12,238 nt of DNA, taken from contig CALBUB010000127.1 of assembly GCA_937967955.1 (NCBI GenBank), forward strand, positions 1-12,238, read 5' to 3'. Numbering within the stretch: position 1 is the first letter of the stretch; each line of letters opens with the position of its first letter. The DNA comes from an uncultured Bacillota bacterium (GTDB taxonomy: Bacteria; Bacillota; Clostridia; Tissierellales; Tepidimicrobiaceae). A model generated the notes under the pieces. It searched no databases, was not told the origin of the DNA, and saw nothing but the letters and a program-made list of their open reading frames with translations. Below, one piece after another: positions 6,239-12,238 of the stretch. A program made the translations under genes and the position numbers.

Positions 6239-6985
6239 TTGCGCACACCAATAATAGCAGGCAACTGGAAAATGAACAATACCATAGCAGAAGCTGTTCA
6301 ACTGGTAGAAAAAATAAAGAAAAGTCCTTTAAAAGAGGATGTGGAAGTGGTTGTTGCAGTTCCCTTTACTAGTTTAGTAGATGTAAAAAAGGCTATAGAA
6401 GGTTCTAGAATAAAATTAGCTGCCCAAAATATGCATTGGGAAGATAAAGGAGCATATACTGGTGAAATATCTCCATTAATGTTAAAGGAGATAGGCATAG
6501 ATTACTGTATAATAGGCCATTCTGAGAGAAGGCAGTATTTTAACGAAACTGATGAAACGGTTAATAAAAAGGTAAAGGCGACTTTAAAGTATAATATAAA
6601 GCCAATAATCTGTGTAGGGGAAACTTTAGAACAAAGGGAAAATAATGAAGCAGAACAAATTGTTGAAAAACAGCTATTAAAAGCTTTAGAGGGAGTAGAA
6701 ATAGGAAAGATAAAAGATATAGTAATTGCTTATGAACCTATATGGGCTATAGGAACAGGTAAAACTGCTTCCAGTGATGATGCAGACAAAATGTGTGCTT
6801 TTATAAGAAGGATAATTGGGAATAAATATGGTGAACAAGCTTCTAAGGTTATCAGAATCCAATATGGTGGAAGTGTAAAACCTAACAATATAAAAGAATT
6901 AATGGATAGAGAAAATATAGACGGAGCACTAGTAGGAGGCGCTAGCCTTGTAGCTGAAGACTTTGTAAAAATAGTAAATTATTAA
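6239..6985 (+). CDS. tpiA: triose-phosphate isomerase (TTG start)
   Basis: A 248-residue TIM-barrel enzyme interconverting dihydroxyacetone phosphate and glyceraldehyde-3-phosphate. From the TTG at 6239 the protein reads MRTPIIAGNWKMNNT, the standard N-terminus of bacterial TpiA, with N9 and K11 in the active site. H94 lies in IIGHSERR, the catalytic base E166 in AYEPIWAIGTGKTAS, and the phosphate-binding IQYGGSVKPNN follows near the C-terminus. An in-frame ATG at 6203 would add 12 residues that overlap pgk and match nothing in the family, so it is rejected. Length is close to the usual 250 or so. Spacing to gpmI is 13 bases. The TTG start may lower translation somewhat relative to the ATG-started neighbours, which is inference. 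Confidence 0.96.
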   Translation: MRTPIIAGNWKMNNTIAEAVQLVEKIKKSPLKEDVEVVVAVPFTSLVDVKKAIEGSRIKLAAQNMHWEDKGAYTGEISPLMLKEIGIDYCIIGHSERRQYFNETDETVNKKVKATLKYNIKPIICVGETLEQRENNEAEQIVEKQLLKALEGVEIGKIKDIVIAYEPIWAIGTGKTASSDDADKMCAFIRRIIGNKYGEQASKVIRIQYGGSVKPNNIKELMDRENIDGALVGGASLVAEDFVKIVNY

Positions 6986-6998
6986 TGGAGGCAAAAAT

Positions 6999-8531
6999 AT
7001 GAACAAAACACCAGTAATGCTTATAGTATTAGACGGTTGGGGAATTGGTAAGGAATATGAAGGAAATGCAGTGTATCTAGCAAATACGCCTAATTTTGAT
7101 AGGTTAATGGAAAACTTTCCCAATACCCAACTAAAAGCTAGTGGTTTAGCTGTAGGTTTGCCAGAAGGCCAAATGGGTAACTCAGAAGTTGGACATTTAA
7201 ATATTGGGGCAGGCAGAATTGTATACCAGGAGTTAACTAAAATAAGCAAGTCCATAGAAGATGGTGCTTTCTTCGAAAAAGAAGAGTTTTTAAAGGCTAT
7301 AGAAAATGCTAAGAAAAATAATTCAAAGCTTCATCTTATGGGACTAGTTTCTGATGGTGGAGTCCATAGCCACAACACCCATCTGTATGCCTTGTTAGAA
7401 TTATGTGCAAAAGAAAACTTCAAGGATGTATATATACATGCTTTTTTAGACGGCAGGGACGTACCACCTACCATAGGCAAACAACATATAACAGAGCTAC
7501 AACAGAAGATAGAGGAAATAGGAGTAGGAAAGATAGCCACAGTAATAGGAAGATATTATGCAATGGATAGGGATAGAAGATGGGATAGGACAAAACTAGC
7601 CTATGAAGCAATGGTCCTTGGAAGAGGAAAAACAGATACCTGCCCTATTGAAGCTGTGGCCAAGTCCTATAAAGAGGGTATAAATGATGAATTTATAGTG
7701 CCTACTGTAATAGTTGAAGAAGGGGAACCAGTTGCTACTATCGATAGTGGAGATTCAATAATATTTTTCAATTTTAGGCCCGATAGAGCAAGGCAGATTA
7801 CCCGGGCAATAGTAGATGAGGAATTTACTGGTTTTGAAAGGAAAAAAAAGGTGGATACCTTCTTTGTAACCATGACAGAATACGATAAGACTATAGAAAA
7901 TGTCCACGTAGCTTTTAAAACAGAAATACCTACTAATACATTAGGTGAATATGTAAGCAATTTAGGTTTAAATCAGCTTAGAATAGCAGAAACTGAAAAA
8001 TATGCCCATGTTACCTTCTTTTTAAATGGGGGAAGAGAAGTGCCCTTTGAAAATGAAGACAGAATTCTAATTCCTTCTCCTAAAGTTGCAACTTACGATT
8101 TAAAACCAGAGATGAGTGCTATTGAAGTAAAAGAGGAAGTTTTAAAAAGATTAAACATGGATAAATACGACCTGATTATATTAAACTTTGCCAATCCTGA
8201 TATGGTTGGACATACTGGTAAGCTGGAGGCTGCTATTAAAGCAGTAGAGACAGTAGATGCTTGTCTAGGGGAAATAGTAGACTTGTTACTAGAAAAGGGC
8301 GGCAAGGCTATAGTGACAGCAGACCATGGAAATGCTGAGATGATGATAGATGAAAAGGACAACAGTCCCGTCACTTCTCATACTACCAATAAGGTGCCCC
8401 TTATTTTAGTAGGGGAAGAAGGTGTAAAATTAAGAGAGGGAATATTGGCTGATATAGCTCCTACCCTCTTAGATATAATGGGCGTTGAAAAGCCAAAAGA
8501 GATGACAGGAGAAACTTTAATAATTAGTTAA
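6999..8531 (+). CDS. gpmI: 2,3-bisphosphoglycerate-independent phosphoglycerate mutase
   Basis: A 510-residue cofactor-independent mutase (alkaline phosphatase superfamily) converting 3-phosphoglycerate to 2-phosphoglycerate. Expected metal and catalytic residues are present: D12 in VLDGWGIG, the phosphorylated S62 in GQMGNSEVGHLNIGAGR, D401 and H405 in NPDMVGHTG, D442-H443 in TADHGNAE, and H461 in TSHTT. The inserted phosphotransferase domain at about 80-310 contains SDGGVHSH, LDGRD and the Arg-rich YYAMDRDRRWDR. Enzymes of this type from Bacillus and Clostridium depend on Mn2+ and are pH-sensitive. TGGAGG at 6986-6991 supports the ATG. It is the fifth gene of the operon and lies 15 bases before eno. 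Confidence 0.97.
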   Translation: MNKTPVMLIVLDGWGIGKEYEGNAVYLANTPNFDRLMENFPNTQLKASGLAVGLPEGQMGNSEVGHLNIGAGRIVYQELTKISKSIEDGAFFEKEEFLKAIENAKKNNSKLHLMGLVSDGGVHSHNTHLYALLELCAKENFKDVYIHAFLDGRDVPPTIGKQHITELQQKIEEIGVGKIATVIGRYYAMDRDRRWDRTKLAYEAMVLGRGKTDTCPIEAVAKSYKEGINDEFIVPTVIVEEGEPVATIDSGDSIIFFNFRPDRARQITRAIVDEEFTGFERKKKVDTFFVTMTEYDKTIENVHVAFKTEIPTNTLGEYVSNLGLNQLRIAETEKYAHVTFFLNGGREVPFENEDRILIPSPKVATYDLKPEMSAIEVKEEVLKRLNMDKYDLIILNFANPDMVGHTGKLEAAIKAVETVDACLGEIVDLLLEKGGKAIVTADHGNAEMMIDEKDNSPVTSHTTNKVPLILVGEEGVKLREGILADIAPTLLDIMGVEKPKEMTGETLIIS

Positions 8532-8546
8532 TAAGGGAGGATTAAT

Positions 8547-9839
8547 ATGAGTTTAATTACTGATATATACGCAAGAGAAGTGCTAGATTCAAGGGGTAAC
8601 CCAACTGTTGAAGTAGAAGTATGGACTGAAACAGATGCTTATGGCATAGCAATGGTCCCATCAGGAGCCAGTACAGGTGCTTTTGAAGCTATAGAATTAA
8701 GGGATAATGAAAAAAATAGATACCTTGGAAAAGGCGTATTAAAAGCGGTAGAAAATGTCAATACTATTATTGCAGAAGAAATTATTGGAATGGATGTGTT
8801 TGATCAAGTAGCCATTGATAATTTGCTTATTGAATTGGACGGTACAGAAAACAAGGCAAGATTAGGAGCCAATGCCATATTAGGAGTTTCTCTAGCAGTA
8901 GCAAAGGCAGCAGCTAATGAATTGGGAATACCTCTATATCAGTACATTGGGGGAGTAAATGCAAAAGTACTACCAGTGCCAATGATGAATATATTAAACG
9001 GTGGAGAACATGCCGATAATAATGTAGATATTCAAGAGTTTATGGTAATGCCAGTTGGAGCTGTTAATTTTAGAGAAGCCTTAAGAATGGGAGCTGAAGT
9101 GTTCCATAATCTAAAGGCTGTATTAAAAGGAAAAGGCTTAAACACAGCAGTTGGTGATGAAGGCGGTTTCGCACCAAACCTATCTAGCAATGAAGAAGCA
9201 TTAAAAACAATAATGGAAGCTATTGAAAGGGCAGGTTATACTCCAGGAAAAGATGTAGTATTAGCCCTAGATGTGGCAGCAACTGAGCTATATGATAAAG
9301 AGAAAAATATCTATAGATTGGCTGGAGAAAATAGAGAATTAACCTCTGATGAGATGATAGATTATTATGTAGAATTAGTTGGAAAGTATCCAATAGTATC
9401 CATAGAAGACGGACTAGCTGAGGAAGATTGGGATGGCTGGAAAAAGTTAACTGAAAAGTTAGGAAATAAGATTCAATTAGTGGGAGATGATTTATTCGTA
9501 ACCAATACAGAGAGATTGGAAAAAGGAATAGGGATGAATGTAGCCAATTCTGTTTTGGTAAAATTAAATCAAATAGGTACATTAACAGAAACTCTAAATA
9601 CCATAGAAATGGCTAAGACTCATGGCTATACGGCAGTTATTTCTCATAGATCTGGGGAAACAGAAGACACTACCATAGCTGATCTGGCAGTAGCAACAAA
9701 TGCAGGTCAAATAAAAACAGGAGCTCCATCAAGAACAGATAGAACAGCAAAATATAACCAGCTGCTAAGGATAGAAGATATGCTTGGCCCATCAGCCCAA
9801 TATAAAGGAATGGAAGCCTTTTACAATATAAAGAAATAG
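8547..9839 (+). CDS. eno: enolase (phosphopyruvate hydratase)
   Basis: A 430-residue enolase dehydrating 2-phosphoglycerate to phosphoenolpyruvate. Visible active-site residues are H155 in GGEHADN, the catalytic acid E205 in GDEGGFAP, Mg2+ ligands D242, E287 (SIEDGLAEEDW) and D314 (VGDDLFVTN), base K339 in VKLNQIGT, and the mobile-loop/phosphate segment SHRSGETEDTTIADLAV followed by KTGAPSRTDR. Length is typical. GGGAGG at 8535-8540 sets the ATG. As the last gene of the operon it ends in NIKK with its TAG stop inside the left arm of the terminator hairpin. Enolase can also join RNA degradosome-like complexes in Bacillus; nothing in this sequence tests that. Confidence 0.98.
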   Translation: MSLITDIYAREVLDSRGNPTVEVEVWTETDAYGIAMVPSGASTGAFEAIELRDNEKNRYLGKGVLKAVENVNTIIAEEIIGMDVFDQVAIDNLLIELDGTENKARLGANAILGVSLAVAKAAANELGIPLYQYIGGVNAKVLPVPMMNILNGGEHADNNVDIQEFMVMPVGAVNFREALRMGAEVFHNLKAVLKGKGLNTAVGDEGGFAPNLSSNEEALKTIMEAIERAGYTPGKDVVLALDVAATELYDKEKNIYRLAGENRELTSDEMIDYYVELVGKYPIVSIEDGLAEEDWDGWKKLTEKLGNKIQLVGDDLFVTNTERLEKGIGMNVANSVLVKLNQIGTLTETLNTIEMAKTHGYTAVISHRSGETEDTTIADLAVATNAGQIKTGAPSRTDRTAKYNQLLRIEDMLGPSAQYKGMEAFYNIKK

Positions 9840-9871
9840 TAAGGATAGAACTCTGTCCTTACTATTTCTTT
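9830..9871 (+). terminator. terminator hairpin of the glycolytic operon, overlapping the end of eno
   Basis: A perfect 16-bp inverted repeat has arms 9830-9845 (AAAGAAATAGTAAGGA) and 9856-9871. A T-G pair and two more pairs (9847-9848 with 9853-9854) can extend the stem to a 4-base loop. The eno stop codon TAG at 9837-9839 lies in the left arm. The right arm ends TATTTCTTT and is followed by ACAATT, so the T-run is interrupted and some read-through into secG is possible. Confidence 0.85.
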
Positions 9872-9894
9872 ACAATTACAGAATATTAATAATA

Positions 9895-9923
9895 TTGATT
9901 TTGCAGGGCTTGTATGTTAAAAT
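9895..9923 (+). promoter_or_regulatory. sigma-A promoter for secG-hppA
   Basis: TTGATT (9895-9900), a 17-base spacer and TAAAAT (9918-9923) match sigma-A boxes with ideal spacing, and an extended -10 TGT directly precedes the -10. Transcription should start near 9930, about 50 bases before secG. It lies between the eno terminator and secG, so secG-hppA has its own promoter. Confidence 0.72.
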
Positions 9924-9969
9924 ATTGTTGTTTAACAGTAAACTATATGTATTTGTAATCATGCCTTTT

Positions 9970-9977
9970 AGGAGGTG
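9970..9977 (+). promoter_or_regulatory. strong ribosome binding site for the TTG start of secG
   Basis: AGGAGGTG, a near-perfect anti-16S match, lies 5 bases before TTG 9983. No ATG occurs nearby in the same frame, so the site decides the TTG start. Confidence 0.8.
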
Positions 9978-9982
9978 TAAAG

Positions 9983-10207
9983 TTGGCAACTTTTTTTACA
10001 GTAATATTTATGATATCTAGTATAGCTTTAATTGTATCCGTACTGCTACAAGATGAAAAGTCTCAGGGATTAGGAGCGATTACTGGAGAGAGGGATAGCT
10101 TTTTTAATAGGTCCATGTCTAGAAACAAAGATGCCTTGTTAGAAAAAGTAACCACTATCTCAGCAGCTGTATTCATGCTTTCAGCCTTGGCATTAGCAGC
10201 AATTTAA
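9983..10207 (+). CDS. secG: SecG, protein translocase subunit (TTG start)
   Basis: A 74-residue small membrane protein, a subunit of the SecYEG export channel in the cytoplasmic membrane. The two hydrophobic segments, about residues 4-22 and 55-73, are joined by a cytoplasmic loop. The SecG signature LLQ..KSQGLGAITG is at 21-35 at the end of the first helix. The loop FFNRSMSRNKDALLEKVT also resembles the family. Length and topology are normal. In many Bacillota secG follows eno and precedes rnr (RNase R) and smpB; here eno-secG order is kept, but the next gene is a membrane pyrophosphatase. It has its own promoter behind the eno terminator and ends 30 bases before hppA, with which it is probably co-transcribed. 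Confidence 0.93.
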   Translation: MATFFTVIFMISSIALIVSVLLQDEKSQGLGAITGERDSFFNRSMSRNKDALLEKVTTISAAVFMLSALALAAI

Positions 10208-10237
10208 ATAAAAAACTAGAAAGAGGAGGTATATAAA

Positions 10238-12238
10238 ATGGATTTAGTACTACTTTCTGCTCCTATAATCGGAATATTAGCTCTCATATTTGCTTTTTAT
10301 AAGGCAAAATATGTAGAAAGCGTAGAACCAGGCAATGAGAGAATGAAGGAAATTGCTTCATACATAGAACAAGGAGCAATGGCTTTCTTAAGAAGAGAAT
10401 ATCGCTCAGTAGCAATATTTGTTGTTGTACTTTTTATTATCTTAATATTTGCTATTAACTGGCAAACAGCTGTATGTTTTGTAATTGGTGCTATCTTTTC
10501 AGTTCTAGCAGGCTATAATGGAATGAGAGTAGCTACTAAAGCTAATGTTAGAACAGCAAATGCAGCTAAAGAAGAAGGAATGACAAAAGCGTTAAATGTA
10601 GCTTTTTCTGGCGGAGCAGTTATGGGAATGAGCGTAGTTGGTCTAGGTTTATTAGGAGTTGGAGCATTATACCTTATATTTAAATCTGATGCTATTGTTA
10701 CTGGTTTTAGTTTAGGAGCTTCATCTGTGGCATTATTTGCTCGTGTAGGTGGTGGTATTTACACTAAAGCAGCTGACGTAGGAGCTGACTTAGTAGGTAA
10801 GGTTGAAGCTGGAATACCAGAAGATGACCCAAGAAATCCTGCGGTAATAGCAGACAACGTAGGGGACAACGTTGGTGACGTAGCAGGAATGGGTGCTGAC
10901 TTGTTTGAATCTTATGTAGGAGCAATTATATCTGCAATTACATTAGGTTTAATAGCATATGGAGAAAATGGAGTAAAATATGCTTTAGCCCTATCAGGAG
11001 TAGGAATATTAGCATCCATATTAGGTGTTTACTTTGTTAGAGGAGACAGGGATCCACAAAAAGCCCTTAATAATGGAACCCTAGCTAGCTCAGTAATTAC
11101 TATAATTGCTGCTTTTATATTTAGTAACTACTTATTAAACTCTTTAAAACCTTTTGTGGCTATCCTATCAGGTCTAGTAGTAGGACTTATAATAGGTAGA
11201 GTTACAGAATATTATACTTCTGGAGATTATGGTCCAGTTAAGAAAATCGCTAAAGAATCAGAAACAGGTTCTAGTACAAACATAATAGGTGGACTATCTG
11301 TTGGTATGATATCTACAGGTATACCAATAATAGTTATATGTATTGGTATTTTGGTAGCCTTTTATGGAGCAGGCGTTACTGAAAATGGCCTTGATATAAA
11401 TTCAGGCCTATATGGTATAGCATTAGCTGCTGTTGGAATGCTTTCAACTACTGGTATGACAGTAGCTGTAGATGCTTATGGTCCTATAGCTGACAATGCT
11501 GGTGGTATTGCTGAAATGTGCGAACTTCCCGATGAAGTAAGAGAAATAACAGACAAATTAGATGCCGTTGGGAATACAACTGCAGCTGTAGGTAAAGGTT
11601 TTGCTATAGGTTCAGCAGCACTGACTGCTTTATCCCTATTCTCATCTTATACTCAAGCAGTAAACTTAAGCGGTATTGATTTAACTAGACCTACAGTAAT
11701 AGTTGGAGCCTTTATAGGAGGAGTACTACCTTTCCTATTCTCTGCTATGACTATGGATGCAGTTGGTAAAGCAGCAAACGACATGATTGAAGAAGTAAGA
11801 AGACAGTTTAGGGAAATTCCAGGAATAATGGAAGGAAAAGCAACACCAGAGTATGATACATGTGTTGATATTAGTACAAAGGCAGCTTTAAGAGAAATGA
11901 TTGTACCTGGAGTTATGGCAGTTATTGTTCCTGTATTAGTTGGACTATTATTAGGGGCTGAAGCTTTAGGTGGCTTACTAGCTGGAGCATTAATCACTGG
12001 AGTACTTATGGCAATATTCATGTCCAATGCTGGTGGTGCTTGGGATAATGCTAAGAAATATATAGAAGAAGGCCATCATGGAGGAAAAGGAAGTGAAGCC
12101 CACAAAGCAGCAGTAGTTGGAGATACAGTGGGAGACCCATTCAAAGATACATCAGGACCATCCCTAAACATATTAATAAAATTGATGACAATAGTATCTC
12201 TAGTATTTGCACAGCTATTTGTAACATTTGGTGGAATA
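10238..12238 (+). CDS. hppA: membrane-bound ion-pumping pyrophosphatase, K+-dependent type (3' end cut by window)
   Basis: An open frame runs from ATG 10238 to the window edge: 667 residues, close to the usual length, so perhaps only a few to some tens of residues are missing. The enzyme hydrolyses pyrophosphate and pumps Na+ or H+ out across the cytoplasmic membrane. Substrate motifs are DVGADLVGKVE (180-190), NPAVIADNVGDNVGDVAG, AYGPIADNAGGIAEM and, near the end, VGDTVGDPFKDTSGPSLN. GNTTAAVGKG (445-454) has Ala449 and Gly452, where K+-independent enzymes have Lys and Thr, so K+ dependence is predicted. Glu224 in ADLFESYVGAI sits at the helix-6 position seen in Na+-pumping enzymes such as that of Thermotoga maritima, whereas plant H+ pumps have the Glu shifted by about one helix turn. 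Family is certain; Na+ over H+ is inference. AGGAGG at 10224-10229 supports the start. Confidence 0.95.
   Translation, partial: MDLVLLSAPIIGILALIFAFYKAKYVESVEPGNERMKEIASYIEQGAMAFLRREYRSVAIFVVVLFIILIFAINWQTAVCFVIGAIFSVLAGYNGMRVATKANVRTANAAKEEGMTKALNVAFSGGAVMGMSVVGLGLLGVGALYLIFKSDAIVTGFSLGASSVALFARVGGGIYTKAADVGADLVGKVEAGIPEDDPRNPAVIADNVGDNVGDVAGMGADLFESYVGAIISAITLGLIAYGENGVKYALALSGVGILASILGVYFVRGDRDPQKALNNGTLASSVITIIAAFIFSNYLLNSLKPFVAILSGLVVGLIIGRVTEYYTSGDYGPVKKIAKESETGSSTNIIGGLSVGMISTGIPIIVICIGILVAFYGAGVTENGLDINSGLYGIALAAVGMLSTTGMTVAVDAYGPIADNAGGIAEMCELPDEVREITDKLDAVGNTTAAVGKGFAIGSAALTALSLFSSYTQAVNLSGIDLTRPTVIVGAFIGGVLPFLFSAMTMDAVGKAANDMIEEVRRQFREIPGIMEGKATPEYDTCVDISTKAALREMIVPGVMAVIVPVLVGLLLGAEALGGLLAGALITGVLMAIFMSNAGGAWDNAKKYIEEGHHGGKGSEAHKAAVVGDTVGDPFKDTSGPSLNILIKLMTIVSLVFAQLFVTFGGI

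Noticed and set aside
11653..12027. 124-codon minus-strand open frame
   Set aside because: It lies opposite strongly conserved hppA coding sequence; Ala/Ser/Pro-rich shadow.
1..12238. Mobile element, CRISPR array, tRNA/rRNA, defence island or other new multi-gene system
   Set aside because: Every stretch is accounted for by core metabolic, transport or export genes and their control signals; no clustered repeats, integrase, transposase or RNA gene pattern was seen.

Overview
The window is AT-rich, gene-dense DNA read entirely from the + strand. Short intergenic gaps, strong GGAGG-type ribosome binding sites and low-GC codon use point to a Bacillota genome. A Clostridia or Tissierellia-like anaerobe is the best guess: a CggR-led glycolytic operon sits next to a membrane pyrophosphatase carrying K+-dependent, Na+-pump-type residues. 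That placement is inferred from gene content and protein resemblance, not from a database search.

Layout. (1) 1-2662: the C-terminal end of an unrecognised protein, an L-Ala-D/L-Glu dipeptide epimerase of the enolase superfamily (YkfB type), and a multi-pass permease of the GntP/NhaC-like ion transporter kind. They appear to form one transcription unit that ends at a perfect 13-bp hairpin terminator (2670-2706). (2) 2709-9871: a complete lower-glycolysis operon, cggR-gap-pgk-tpiA-gpmI-eno. It has a consensus sigma-A promoter (2709-2737), a tandem CggR-type operator just downstream, and a terminator hairpin that includes the eno stop codon. (3) 9895-12238: a separate promoter, secG, and a membrane-bound ion-pumping pyrophosphatase (hppA) that runs off the right edge.

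How the genes work together. CggR is a SorC-family repressor, known in Bacillus to be relieved by fructose-1,6-bisphosphate. It would tie expression of all five triose-phosphate enzymes to sugar flux, from glyceraldehyde-3-phosphate to phosphoenolpyruvate. Two hairpins inside the operon, at the cggR/gap and gap/pgk junctions, frame the gap message and probably give gap its own mRNA level. The epimerase and permease probably serve salvage of murein-derived peptides or amino acids. SecG belongs to the protein export channel. The pyrophosphatase converts biosynthetic pyrophosphate into an ion gradient.

This is mostly a core-metabolism region, and I see no mobile element, CRISPR array, defence island or other new multi-gene system. 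The most notable observation is that the GAPDH in this glycolytic operon lacks the residues typical of NAD+-specific enzymes. It has Ala-Ser in place of Asp-Leu at the adenosine-ribose site and Lys-Arg in place of Leu-Pro, which suggests NADP+ or dual cofactor use. The two hairpins and the pyrophosphatase ion signature are the other points worth a check. No stretch longer than about 210 bases lacks a gene.
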